Assembly: GCF_900091445.1 (NCBI RefSeq)
Contig: NZ_LT607733.1
Coordinates: forward strand, 1,815,501 to 1,879,500
DNA from: Micromonospora echinofusca
GTDB lineage: Bacteria > Actinomycetota > Actinomycetes > Mycobacteriales > Micromonosporaceae
Direction of reading: 5' to 3'
DNA: 64,000 nt
Position 1 is the first letter of the stretch; the number at the start of each line of letters is the position of its first letter. Shown piece after piece: positions 42,871-52,758 of the stretch. A program made the position numbers and the translations under genes. The notes beneath the pieces were generated by a model, which saw only the letters and a list, made by a program, of their open reading frames with translations, did not search any database and had not been told where the DNA came from.

Positions 42871-45840
42871 ATGACTCTGCTGAGCGCGCTCGCGCCCCGC
42901 AAGGACGTGCTCGTGGGCACGTTGACGGAGAGCCGGTTCGCTGCCGGCTTGGAGGACGTCATCGCCGGCCGGGCCGCCGACGCCTACGCCGAGCCTAGCA
43001 AGTTCTTCGCCCAGACCTACCCGAGCGAGGGACTACGGACCCTGCTGAACGAGGCGCTCGGCCGCCTGCTCGGCACCCGACCCGACGCCGCCAGCGTCCT
43101 GCGGCTTGAGACCGCGTTCGGCGGCGGCAAAACACACAACCTCATCGCGCTCTACCATGCCGCCCGCGGAAGGCTGACCGCTGAGCTCGTCCCCTCGTTC
43201 ATGGACCCGGCCGTTCTGGCAGGCGACAGCGCCGAGCCCGCCGTTGCCGCCTTCGTCGGCACGACGGCGGGTGCGAGCACGTTCCCGGGGATCGCCGGCG
43301 TCGCCGCGAGCACGCCGTGGGGCTACCTCGCGCTGCAGATCGCGGGCACCGACGGCTACGAGATCGTCCGACAGGATGACGAGACGCTCAGCGCGCCGGG
43401 GAGCGACCAGCTCAAGCGGGTGTTTGGCGGCCGGCCCGTCCTCATCCTCATCGACGAGATTGCCCGGTACCTGTCATCGGCCGCCGCGCGCAAGGTCGGC
43501 GACAGCACCCTCGCGAAGCAAACCCTGGCGTTCCTCATGGCGCTGCTCGAGGCGGCCGACAGCAGCGAGCGCGTCGTCGTCGTCATCACGACCGCCGGCG
43601 AGGCTGACGCGTTCGCGGGCGACACGGAGGCGGTTAGCGCTGCCCTCAAGGAGGTGTCCAGCCTCCTCGCGCGCAAGGAGCTCGTCCTGCGGGCCAGCGG
43701 CGAGGCCGACTTGCCGAAGATCCTTGCCCGCCGGCTGTTCGAGACCGACATTGAGCACCTGCCCGAGCGCTTGGCCATCGCTAGCAAGTACGCCGACGCT
43801 GCCGACGCCGCGCACGCCGCCGGGCTCGATCTCCCGACGGACATGCTTGGCGCCCGGTTTGCCAAGGAGATCGAGGCGGCATTCCCATTCCACCCAGACC
43901 TGATCCGTGTCCTAGACAAACGCCTGTCCACCATTCCTAACTTCCAGCGCACGCGGGGTGCGCTGCGGCTGCTCGCTCGCGCGGTCCGGCGCATTTGGGA
44001 TGCTGGACAGGACCTCGACCTCATCCACCTGCACCACATCGACCTGTCGGACCAGGTCCTGGCCGAGGAGCTCTCCAGCCGGATCGATCGACCGTTGTAT
44101 GAACCGGTCATCCGTGTCGACATCGCGCAGCAGTCTGGCGGAGCGCCGAGCCATGCGGACGAGGTCGACGCGCGCATGGGTACCCCTTACGGTCGTCGGC
44201 TCGCGACCGCCGCGTACCTGTTCAGCCTCACACGCGATGTCCCCGGCGTGCCGGCGAGTCTCTTGTACGGCGCGATTCTTGCCCCCGGCGACGACCAGAA
44301 TTTGATCGCCAAGGCGCTCGACGGGCTAGAGAACACCTGCTGGTACCTGCACGCCGACGTGCGCGGCTACCGATTTTCCACCGAGGCGAGCCTCGTCCGG
44401 CTCATCCAAGAGGCCGAGGACAAGATTTCCGGCGGCAAGGTCCGCGAGCGCGCGACCAAGATCCTCTCGGAGCAGTACAAGGACTCTGCCCTCAAGGTCC
44501 GCCGGGCCTGGGAGGACGCGAAGGTTCCCGACAACAGCGAGGATGCCTACCTCGTCGTCTACCACTGGGACGACTTTGGCGACGCCAAGGGCGTCGACCC
44601 GGCGAAGCGCGTACCGCAGAAGATCGTCGACACCTACGAGAGGGCACCCGCCGGGGGCGTCCGCGAGTTCCGGAACCGCCTGGTGTTCCTTGCGCCGAAC
44701 GCCCAGCTCCACGAACCGATGCTGAAGGCGGTGCGCCGCCTCATGGCGCTGGAGCAGCTCAAGACGACGCCCGAGCTTCTCGCCAGCCTCGGCGAAGACA
44801 AGCGTGGCGAGGTCGCGAAGCAGTCCTCCGAGGCGCTCGGCCTGGCGCGCGTAGCAGTGTGCAACCACGTCAACGTGCTGTACGTTCCTGACAAGAAGGG
44901 GCTGGAGAGCACCGTCCTGACTACGGTCACCTCCGCGAGCCTGCTGCCGAATCAGACCGACGCCGTGATCGCGAGTCTCGACGCAATGGACAAGCTCCTA
45001 CGCGACGGAAGCAAGCCTCTGGATCCTGCATGGGTCGGCACGAAGCTCGGCGCGCAGTTCAACACCGCGCAGCCGACGATGGAGCTTGCCCGTGCCTTCG
45101 CCCGTCGGCCCGACCTCAAGCTCGTACTCGATCGCGAGAAGCTCGTCAACTTGCTGGTCGCGGGTGTTCGGAACGGCGTGTGGGAGTACCAGGCGCCGGA
45201 CGGTGGCCCTGCCGGCTGGTCGACCAAGACCCGCCCTGGGCCTACGCCTCGGCTGGGCGAGGACGCGCTTATGCATCCGCCCGGCTCCGCACCCGAGATC
45301 GGGACCGAGCCGTGCCCGCTCTGCGGCAAGGTCCACGAGGGTGTCTGCGCCGAGGGACTCGGCGGCGGGGGCGAGACGAAGGCGCGCGAGTTCGCCGCGA
45401 ACGGCTCGGCCGGCCCCGCGATGGTCAATGCCCGGCAGGCTGCCGTCGAAGCCGGACGGAATACCGCGACGCGGCTCCGCGTGAGCGTGTCGACCGTCGG
45501 GGACGACGCCGGCAAGGAGCTCCAGCGTCTCCTCACGGTGCCCGCAGGCGCCGGTCCGAAGGCCAGGACGATCTACCGGGTTGACGCCCGGGTGCAGCTC
45601 GACGATCCGTCCCACGTCGTCCACGTCGACTTCACCGGCACGCCGGGCGACTACGGCGTGCTTCGAGAGCCGCTCCGCGCGCTGCTGGGCCGGCAGGCGA
45701 GCGTCACCGCCAGCGTAGACATCACGTGGACGGAACCCGTCGAGTTGCAGGGCCCGGAGCTCGCCGCTGTCGTCACCGCCAGCCAGTCAACCGGCCCGAC
45801 GAAGTGCGACATCCGGCTCACCACCGAGGGGGATGCGTGA
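42871..45840 (+). CDS. DUF499 (COG1483-type) AAA+ ATPase, defence operon gene 1
   Basis: 989-aa P-loop ATPase. RKDVLVGTLTESRFAAGLED opens the domain, Walker A-like TAFGGGKTHN lies at about residues 81-90 (Lys87), and Walker B is VLILIDEIARYL with Asp195-Glu196. QRTRGALRLLARAVRRIWD, the later FRNRLVFLAPN and C-terminal zinc-like CPLCGKVHEGVC (about 815-826) are all typical of DUF499 proteins found with DUF1156 methylases. The frame is open upstream, but ATG 42871 with GGAGAA is where similarity to the family starts. Its stop overlaps the next GTG. It probably powers sensing or loading in a restriction-like complex. Confidence 0.88.
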   Translation: MTLLSALAPRKDVLVGTLTESRFAAGLEDVIAGRAADAYAEPSKFFAQTYPSEGLRTLLNEALGRLLGTRPDAASVLRLETAFGGGKTHNLIALYHAARGRLTAELVPSFMDPAVLAGDSAEPAVAAFVGTTAGASTFPGIAGVAASTPWGYLALQIAGTDGYEIVRQDDETLSAPGSDQLKRVFGGRPVLILIDEIARYLSSAAARKVGDSTLAKQTLAFLMALLEAADSSERVVVVITTAGEADAFAGDTEAVSAALKEVSSLLARKELVLRASGEADLPKILARRLFETDIEHLPERLAIASKYADAADAAHAAGLDLPTDMLGARFAKEIEAAFPFHPDLIRVLDKRLSTIPNFQRTRGALRLLARAVRRIWDAGQDLDLIHLHHIDLSDQVLAEELSSRIDRPLYEPVIRVDIAQQSGGAPSHADEVDARMGTPYGRRLATAAYLFSLTRDVPGVPASLLYGAILAPGDDQNLIAKALDGLENTCWYLHADVRGYRFSTEASLVRLIQEAEDKISGGKVRERATKILSEQYKDSALKVRRAWEDAKVPDNSEDAYLVVYHWDDFGDAKGVDPAKRVPQKIVDTYERAPAGGVREFRNRLVFLAPNAQLHEPMLKAVRRLMALEQLKTTPELLASLGEDKRGEVAKQSSEALGLARVAVCNHVNVLYVPDKKGLESTVLTTVTSASLLPNQTDAVIASLDAMDKLLRDGSKPLDPAWVGTKLGAQFNTAQPTMELARAFARRPDLKLVLDREKLVNLLVAGVRNGVWEYQAPDGGPAGWSTKTRPGPTPRLGEDALMHPPGSAPEIGTEPCPLCGKVHEGVCAEGLGGGGETKAREFAANGSAGPAMVNARQAAVEAGRNTATRLRVSVSTVGDDAGKELQRLLTVPAGAGPKARTIYRVDARVQLDDPSHVVHVDFTGTPGDYGVLREPLRALLGRQASVTASVDITWTEPVELQGPELAAVVTASQSTGPTKCDIRLTTEGDA

Positions 45841-46250
45841 CCCGTAGCGAGACCTACTCCTGCCTTATCGAGCGGGACGACGATGGCCGTGTCACCGCGC
45901 TGAGCGTGGCCGCCCAGGATCTCGACGGGAGCGAGCGGCACGTTAGGGTCAACGGCTACCGCGCGATCCACGTTGCCGCGGGCTTTCAAGAGGTACTGCG
46001 CTCCGCGCGGCTCCGCGGCCGCGACCTCACCAGCGCGGACCCTATCCGTATCGACCCGCAGCTCGGCGCACACGTCGAGCTCGTCCTGCGTGCGGTCAAG
46101 CCCCTTAAGCGCATAGACCGCATCAGCACCGTCTCAGAGGCCGTCGCGGGGATGAGCCGCGAAGAAGCGGCATATTGGCACGCGCAAATCAACCGCCGTA
46201 ACGGGCTGCGCGCGCTTCGCCTGCTACTTGGGGAAGGACCAAAGCGTTGA
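45837..46250 (+). CDS. Small protein between DUF499 and DUF1156 genes, defence operon gene 2
   Basis: 137-aa protein, GTG 45837 overlapping the previous stop (GTGA) and its own stop overlapping the next TTG. A beta-rich N-terminus (TYSCLIERDDDGRVTALSVA) precedes HVELVLRAVKPLKRIDRIS and a helical end (AGMSREEAAYWHAQINRRNG). I do not recognise a named family. Strict coupling on both sides suggests an adaptor subunit of the ATPase-methyltransferase complex. Confidence 0.75.
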   Translation: MTRSETYSCLIERDDDGRVTALSVAAQDLDGSERHVRVNGYRAIHVAAGFQEVLRSARLRGRDLTSADPIRIDPQLGAHVELVLRAVKPLKRIDRISTVSEAVAGMSREEAAYWHAQINRRNGLRALRLLLGEGPKR

Positions 46251-49201
46251 CTGTCCCGAGCCTGATCGACCAGTGGTTCCCGGCGCAGCAAATCGGCGCC
46301 GAGAGTCTTCGCGAACGAGGCAGCGCGAAGGCTTTCCCGCCCGTCAACTTCCTGCACGTGTGGTGGGCGCGCCGCCCGCTCTCCGCCAGCCGGGCGGCGG
46401 TTCTTGGATCCTTGCTGCCGGCATGGCCATCCGGCGAGCAGGCCGCCGGAGACGAAGAGGCGGCCGCAGTCCTGGCGCGGCTTCGCGCGGAGTTCCCAGA
46501 GGGCGAAGATGAGTACCATGCCTGGTTCAAGGAGCTTGTCGGTATCCCCCGGGACAAGGACCCTGCAGCGGCGCGGGCGGCCATCGCAGCGGCATTGGCA
46601 GCAGGGCGGAAGACGGAGGGGAACGCCTACGGCTACGACCGGGCCTTCACGCGCTCGCCACAGCCAGAGGAGATCCGGCGGCTGCAGCGACTGGCTCGGG
46701 TGCGGAGCTCATCTGTTCGCGATCGGCCGGCAGTGCTCGACCTATTCGCCGGCGGCGGGAGTATCCCCTTCGAGGCCATGCGATTGGGGTGTGATGCTGT
46801 CGCGAACGAGCTGAACCCCGTCGCGTCCGCTGTCTTGCAGGGGACCCTCGGCGTCGTCCACGACTTCGGCCCCGAGCTCGCCGAGGACATCAGGACGTGG
46901 GGCGGCCGATGGGCACGAGCAGCGCGAGAGCGCCTCGCTCCCTTCTTCCCAACGGACCAGGACGCACCGACGCAGTCCTACATTTGGGCATTTGCCGTCC
47001 CGTGTCCAACCACCGGACGCCCGACGCCTCTCGCGCCGAACCTCTGGTTGCAGCGGGGAGCCGCCGCAGTGCAATTGGTCGTGGATCAAGACGCCGGCAC
47101 GTTGACGCCGACGGTGGTCACCGGCAGCGAAGCCGCCCGCTTTGGCGACCGGGCGACGTACAAGAACGGTGTCGCGCAGAGCGTGTGGCACGACGCGACT
47201 ACCTTCTCCGGCGACTACATCCAGCAGCAGGCCCGGGACGGGAACGGCACGTACATCCTTCTCGCCGCGTGTTACCTGCACGAGAAGCAGCGCCGCTTCA
47301 GGTCGCCGAGCGACGACGATCGGACGGCCGTCGAGCTGGCTGAGAAGGAGCTCAGGCGGCTACGCCCCAGCTGGGAGATTGATGGACTCGTCCCTGACGA
47401 GCTGGTGCAGCCCGGGCACAAGACGGATGAGCTGCTGCGAATGGGCATGCGGGTCTGGTCGGACCTCTTCCTGCCTCGACAACTGCTCGCCAACTTGGTG
47501 TTCTTGGAGGAGCTGATCAGCCTCCAGCCGCAGATGCAGCAGAGCTTGGGCGAAGAACGTGGACGGGCGGTCGCGCTGCATCTCGCGTACGCCCTCGACC
47601 GCTGTCTGGACTACAACAGCCGCTTGTGCAGCTGGCACGCGGGACGGAGCATGATCCGGAACGGTTTCGACCGGCACGACTTCGCATTCTCGTGGACCTG
47701 TGCCGAGTTCGAGGCCGGACGGCTCCTGCTGCCGTGGGCGGTCGCCAACTCCGCCAAGAATCACGAAAACTTGAGTAGGCTCGTCCATGGCACCGGAACC
47801 CGTCGCCTCGGCGGAGACCACCTGGTCGGCAAGCCGAACGTCCTGCGCGGAAGTGCCGCGGCCGTCGCGTTGCCCGACGGTTCTATCGATGCAGTGATTA
47901 CGGACCCGCCGTACTACGACAACGTGATGTACGGCGAGCTGAGCGACTTCTTCTACGTCTGGCTCAAGAGATCCCTCAAAGGCGTCTGGCCCCAGTTCTG
48001 TGACCTGCCGGTGACGGACAAGCAGGCGGAGGCGGTAGCGAATCCGTCACTGTTCAAGGACGTGGCGACCCACAGCGGACGCGGCAGGAAGGCCGAAGGC
48101 ACGTCGACGGCCGCGGAGCTGGCGACCGCCCACTACGAGAAGCTCCTGACGGAGTCCTTCGCGGAGGCTCATCGCGTCCTCGGCGAGCGCGGCGTGCTGA
48201 ATGTAATGTTCACGCACAAACGGGTCGATGCTTGGGACACGCTGGGCGCGGCGCTTCTGAATGCCGGCTTCGCCATCACGTCGTCCTGGCCCATCGCGAC
48301 AGAAGCCGAGACTTCGCTCCACCAAGCCAAGAAGAACTCGGCCCAGTCGACCATTCTGCTCAACTGTCACAAGCGCGGTGACACACTCCCCGCGTACTGG
48401 GTCGACATCAGAAGCGATGTCGAAGCGGCTGCGGTCGATGCCGTCACCAACTTCTCAAAACACGGCCTCCGCGGGGTCGACCTTACGCTGGCGACGTACG
48501 GACCCGTCCTCGCCGTGCTATCACGCAACTGGCCCGTGTACACCGGGGAACTCGACACCTCTGGGGCACCAGAGGTCCTGCGCCCGGACGTCGCGCTCGA
48601 CCTCGCCCGGGAAAAGGTGGCCGTCCTGAAAAAGCGCGGCCTGCTCGGCGGCAGGGACGTTGAGTTTGACCGGATGAGTGACTGGTGGCTCCTCGCCTGG
48701 TCGGACTTTGGAGCAGCCGAGTTCCCCTCCGGGGAGGCGCTCAAGCTGTCGCTGGCGACGCACCTCGACCTAGAGGCACTCAGCAAAACGCACCGACTGA
48801 TCAAGGCAACCAGCGGCAAGGTCACAATCTTGACTCCCGCACAGCGGCGCACCGCCAAAGGCCTTGATGTGGAGGACGTCACTTTCCCGTCGCTCATCGA
48901 CACGCTCCATGCGCTCATGCTCGTCTACGACGAGGACGGTGTCCGCGCCGCCGAACAGTGGATGCGTCGACGGAACCTCGTCGACGACGAGGGATTCAAG
49001 GATCTAGTCCGAGCGGCAATTAGTGCAGTGCCGCGGAATAAGCAAGGGGGCGAGTTCGTCCGCCCGGAAGCTCGCGTCCTGGAATCCATGCGAGGTTCCC
49101 TGTTCGAAGACATCCCGGTCCCGCCTGACCCGGCGGAAATCGCGGCGGCGGCAGCAGCAGCGGAAGCGGCAGCAGCGGAAGCGAGACCGGGACTTTGGTG
49201 A
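46247..49201 (+). CDS. DUF1156 adenine-specific DNA methyltransferase, defence operon gene 3
   Basis: 984-aa DNA methyltransferase of the COG1743 type. The N-terminal DUF1156 reads FPPVNFLHVWWARRPLSASR; SAM-binding motif I VLDLFAGGGSIPFEAMRLG is at about 163-181; catalytic motif IV DPPYYDNVMYGELSDFFYVW starts at Asp553. This gives an N6-adenine or N4-cytosine enzyme, with DPPY favouring adenine. TTG 46247 overlaps the previous stop. Its stop overlaps the helicase ATG (TGATG). It probably marks host DNA as self, or supplies the modification half of the system. Confidence 0.92.
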   Translation: MTVPSLIDQWFPAQQIGAESLRERGSAKAFPPVNFLHVWWARRPLSASRAAVLGSLLPAWPSGEQAAGDEEAAAVLARLRAEFPEGEDEYHAWFKELVGIPRDKDPAAARAAIAAALAAGRKTEGNAYGYDRAFTRSPQPEEIRRLQRLARVRSSSVRDRPAVLDLFAGGGSIPFEAMRLGCDAVANELNPVASAVLQGTLGVVHDFGPELAEDIRTWGGRWARAARERLAPFFPTDQDAPTQSYIWAFAVPCPTTGRPTPLAPNLWLQRGAAAVQLVVDQDAGTLTPTVVTGSEAARFGDRATYKNGVAQSVWHDATTFSGDYIQQQARDGNGTYILLAACYLHEKQRRFRSPSDDDRTAVELAEKELRRLRPSWEIDGLVPDELVQPGHKTDELLRMGMRVWSDLFLPRQLLANLVFLEELISLQPQMQQSLGEERGRAVALHLAYALDRCLDYNSRLCSWHAGRSMIRNGFDRHDFAFSWTCAEFEAGRLLLPWAVANSAKNHENLSRLVHGTGTRRLGGDHLVGKPNVLRGSAAAVALPDGSIDAVITDPPYYDNVMYGELSDFFYVWLKRSLKGVWPQFCDLPVTDKQAEAVANPSLFKDVATHSGRGRKAEGTSTAAELATAHYEKLLTESFAEAHRVLGERGVLNVMFTHKRVDAWDTLGAALLNAGFAITSSWPIATEAETSLHQAKKNSAQSTILLNCHKRGDTLPAYWVDIRSDVEAAAVDAVTNFSKHGLRGVDLTLATYGPVLAVLSRNWPVYTGELDTSGAPEVLRPDVALDLAREKVAVLKKRGLLGGRDVEFDRMSDWWLLAWSDFGAAEFPSGEALKLSLATHLDLEALSKTHRLIKATSGKVTILTPAQRRTAKGLDVEDVTFPSLIDTLHALMLVYDEDGVRAAEQWMRRRNLVDDEGFKDLVRAAISAVPRNKQGGEFVRPEARVLESMRGSLFEDIPVPPDPAEIAAAAAAAEAAAAEARPGLW

Positions 49202-52200
49202 TGACGGGGACTCACAATCCGCTCGTGCCTGGCCTTCAAACGCTCGATCTGCCGCCCGGCTACGACAGCGGTGACGATGTTCTCAACGCCTTCTACGTCC
49301 CGGCGCTGCAACGCGCCGTCGACTACGCGAGATCGGTCGGGTACTTCCGGTCCTCCTCGTTGTCCGTCGCCGCCCGTGGCCTATCTCGCTTTGTTAACGG
49401 CGGCGGAACGATGCGGCTGCTGTGCGGGGTCGAGCTCCGGGATGAGGACGCACAGGCATTGCAGGGCAAGGCAACACTAGACGGGCCGCTCGCTCAGCGG
49501 CTCGCCGAGGGTTTGGCGACGACCAGCGACATCGACCGTCGCCGCATCGAGGTCCTGGCGTGGCTCGTGAAGCAGGGAAGGCTTGAGGTGCGCGTCGCCG
49601 TGCCCGTGGACGCCGACGGTCAACCCCTTCCCGGACGGGAGAACAACCCGTACTTCCACGAGAAGGTCGGCATCCTGCGGGACGCTGCCGGCGACGGGGT
49701 GGCTTTCCAGGGCAGTGTCAATGAGTCCGCAACCGCATGGACACGCAACTTTGAGTCGTTCAGCGTCTATACGAGCTGGGACGGCACTGCGGCTCACTTC
49801 TCGTTCTGGGCAAGCCGGTTCGAGCAGCGCTGGGACGGCGAGGTCCCCGGCTTCAGGGTGTACCCGCTGCCGGAGGCGGCCGAGAAAGCCCTGCTCGGGC
49901 ACGCGCCGGACTCCGTACCCGGAGAGCGCGACCCGGAGGAGCCGCCGCCGGTCGGCGAACCGAGCACCGTTGCGCGGTTCCTGCAGATCGCGCCTCGGCT
50001 GCCATGGGCGACGGAGATAGCGGAGGCGACGATCGGTGTCCGGCTGTTCCCGCACCAGCGCCAGAATGTCGCGCGGCTCGCCGGTCTGTACCCGCGGTCC
50101 TGGCTGGTCGCAGACGAGGTTGGCCTCGGGAAGACCGTCAGCGCAGGGATGAGCCTGCGCCGGCTGTTGCTGAACGGCGAGGTCCGCAAAGCGCTTATCT
50201 TGGCGCCAGCGAACGTCTGCCGCCAGTGGCAGGACGAGCTCTTCGAGAAGTTCGCCCTCTGGGTGCCCCGATTGGATCAAGGAAAGATTTTCGGCGCCCA
50301 CTCGGACGACGTGCGGTCCGCAGGCCCCAACCCCTACGCCGAGCACCCGGTTCTGTTAGCTTCCAGTCACCTCGCGCGCCGGCCAGACCAGCAGAAACTG
50401 CTCTTGGCGGCGGCCCCCTACGACCTGCTCGTGGTTGACGAGGCCCACCATGCCCGTCGGCAGCACGGTAACGAGGACCGGTATCGGCCCAGCCGCCTGC
50501 TTGAACTGCTCGACACGGTCAACCGGCAGAATGCTGCGCGGGCGATGTGGCTGCTCACCGCCACCCCGCTGCAGACCGCCGCCGTCGAGCTCGTAGACCT
50601 GCTCCGGCAGACCGGCTTGACGGGCGCGCTCGCGGATGAGCACGCCTTCGTCCGCTTCTATAGGGAGCTCGGCAAGCCCGACGACAAAGGGATCGCCTGG
50701 GCCTGGCTCGCGGAACAGATTCGGCGGACTCCCGATATGCCACGCACAGAAGCAGAGGAGGCACTCGCAGCCGACATCGTGCGGCGCCTCGGCCCCGTCC
50801 GCGCCGAAATCGTCTTCCGGTTCGGCCGTGACGGGGTCGCCGCCGAGCAGCGCCTCCAGGAGATCGGAGTGGCCGGCAGGCAGGCGCTCAAGGAGTGGCT
50901 TCGGGCGCTTGGACCGGTCGGACAGTACGTCGCGCGGCACAGCCGCGCGACGCTCAAGGCATACCGGCAGCGTGGCCTCATCAGCGAGAACCTCGCCGAG
51001 CGCGACGTGCGGCCGCACGTGGTCGATCTGCACCCGGACGAACAGCAGCTCTACGACGACCTTGAGGCGCTCATCGACCGGCTGCTGGAGGCCCACGGCA
51101 AACGGCGCGGCGCCGGATTCGTCCTTACCGTTTACCGCCGCCGTCTTACGAGCAGCTGGGCTGCAATCCACAGAACGCTGCTCAAGCGGCTCCACAATGA
51201 GGAGACACTTCTCGATCAGACCGTGCTCGAAGAGGACACCGCGGACGACCTCGACGACGATGGCCTTGGCGGCGTAAAGGACACAGACGCGGTGCCGCTA
51301 ACGGCCAAGGACCTCGAAGAGATGCGCACGTACGCCGACCGGATCGCGCAGGTGCAGGACGGCAAGTTCGCGGCCCTTGAGCGGCACCTGGACGAGGCGC
51401 GCGGCGACGGCCGCAGCGTCATCGTATTCACGCAGTTCACCGACACGCTTGACTCTCTGCGGGACCGGCTCCACCAGAGGTACCGCAGCCGCCTCGCCAC
51501 CTTTACGGGCGACGGCGGCCGGGTGTTCCGGGAGAACGAGGGCTGGATCCACGTGAGCAAGCGTGATCTCGTCGAGGCCGTGCGTGCGCGCAGCGTTACC
51601 GTGCTGCTGGCAACGGACGCGGCGAGCGAGGGTCTCAATTTGCAGACGTGCAGCTACCTCATCAACTACGACATGCCGTGGAACCCGATGAGGGTCGAGC
51701 AGCGTATCGGCCGCGTCGACCGGCTCGGTCAGGTCCGGGATACCATCGCCGTGCGCAACTTCTTCATTGAGGGCACGGTAGAGGAAGAGGTCTACCGGGC
51801 GCTCGCGTCTCGCATCGACATGTTCAGCGGCATCGTGGGAGGGCTGCAACCCATCCTGGGTGCGGTCGAGGGCACCTTCCGCGACGTGTTCCGCGCGCCG
51901 GTCAGCGAGCGAGCGCAAGCCCGCAAAGCCAGCGTGCAGGCGCTCGTCGAGCTCGCCGAGTCCAACCCCGGCGCCGACCTGCCGCTGGGAGCGGACGAGG
52001 ACCCCTACCCGATTTTGCAGCCCGAGCCCAGCCCTGTCACGTTGGCCGACCTGCGCGAGGTAGTTATCGAGCGCCTTGGCGCCGTCCTCGACGAACCCGG
52101 GCGGCCCGTTACCACCGACCCGTCCCGGGCCAGCAGAGACCCGGAGTCGTGGATAGCACTGGCGACGTACGGCCACCCGCGGCTGGACATGGCGCTCGCA

Positions 52201-52758
52201 AAGCGAGCGGCAGGAGCTGCACCCGCGTCGGTCGTCCTCGCCGAGGACGGACTGACAGGCCCGGCCGTCGCTGTTCGGTCCGACACCGTGCCGCCGCGAC
52301 CGGCGCAGGCCCTGGCCGATATCGACGCGCTCGGCCCCTCGGTCAACCGCACGGAAGCCGAGGCCCTCGCCGAGTCAATCCTCGCCCGCGCCGCTCTGGC
52401 ACGTCGGGCTCGCTACGAGGCAGTCGGGCAGCGCAACAAGGCTGATGCCCGGGAGAAGCTCCGCCGCCGATTCGCCGACCTCGTCCGCGCCGTTCTTGCA
52501 GATGCGGCGGCGGCTGGACGTGCGGCGGGGACGACGACTGAGCCCGGGCTGCTGTGGCTCGATCTCAAGGGAGAGGCGAACGCGTTGCGGTACATCGACG
52601 CGTTCCGTCAGCGACTGGGCCTAGAGAAGGGACCGTTCCTGCGCCCCGACGGCGATGAGGACCGCCGCCTCGACGAGGACGAGTGGGCCCGGCGCAGGTA
52701 CGTCTACGGGGAGCAGCTCAAGGCACTCGGCGCCGAGATCCAGCGCCTCGACGCGTGA
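49201..52758 (+). CDS. PLD-SNF2 helicase, defence operon gene 4
   Basis: 1185-aa protein. The N-terminal phospholipase-D-like module has FHEKVGI (His153-x-Lys155) followed by FQGSVNESATAW and could be a nuclease. A SNF2/DEAD-type motor follows: DEVGLGKT (Lys311), DEAHHAR (Asp413-Glu414), LLTATPLQT, then the second lobe VIVFTQFTD, ATDAASEGLNLQ and RIGRVDRLGQ (from Arg835). The last 300 residues are helical. It is related in architecture to the helicases of DISARM-type and other defence operons. ATG 49201 overlaps the methyltransferase stop. Confidence 0.92.
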   Translation: MTGTHNPLVPGLQTLDLPPGYDSGDDVLNAFYVPALQRAVDYARSVGYFRSSSLSVAARGLSRFVNGGGTMRLLCGVELRDEDAQALQGKATLDGPLAQRLAEGLATTSDIDRRRIEVLAWLVKQGRLEVRVAVPVDADGQPLPGRENNPYFHEKVGILRDAAGDGVAFQGSVNESATAWTRNFESFSVYTSWDGTAAHFSFWASRFEQRWDGEVPGFRVYPLPEAAEKALLGHAPDSVPGERDPEEPPPVGEPSTVARFLQIAPRLPWATEIAEATIGVRLFPHQRQNVARLAGLYPRSWLVADEVGLGKTVSAGMSLRRLLLNGEVRKALILAPANVCRQWQDELFEKFALWVPRLDQGKIFGAHSDDVRSAGPNPYAEHPVLLASSHLARRPDQQKLLLAAAPYDLLVVDEAHHARRQHGNEDRYRPSRLLELLDTVNRQNAARAMWLLTATPLQTAAVELVDLLRQTGLTGALADEHAFVRFYRELGKPDDKGIAWAWLAEQIRRTPDMPRTEAEEALAADIVRRLGPVRAEIVFRFGRDGVAAEQRLQEIGVAGRQALKEWLRALGPVGQYVARHSRATLKAYRQRGLISENLAERDVRPHVVDLHPDEQQLYDDLEALIDRLLEAHGKRRGAGFVLTVYRRRLTSSWAAIHRTLLKRLHNEETLLDQTVLEEDTADDLDDDGLGGVKDTDAVPLTAKDLEEMRTYADRIAQVQDGKFAALERHLDEARGDGRSVIVFTQFTDTLDSLRDRLHQRYRSRLATFTGDGGRVFRENEGWIHVSKRDLVEAVRARSVTVLLATDAASEGLNLQTCSYLINYDMPWNPMRVEQRIGRVDRLGQVRDTIAVRNFFIEGTVEEEVYRALASRIDMFSGIVGGLQPILGAVEGTFRDVFRAPVSERAQARKASVQALVELAESNPGADLPLGADEDPYPILQPEPSPVTLADLREVVIERLGAVLDEPGRPVTTDPSRASRDPESWIALATYGHPRLDMALAKRAAGAAPASVVLAEDGLTGPAVAVRSDTVPPRPAQALADIDALGPSVNRTEAEALAESILARAALARRARYEAVGQRNKADAREKLRRRFADLVRAVLADAAAAGRAAGTTTEPGLLWLDLKGEANALRYIDAFRQRLGLEKGPFLRPDGDEDRRLDEDEWARRRYVYGEQLKALGAEIQRLDA

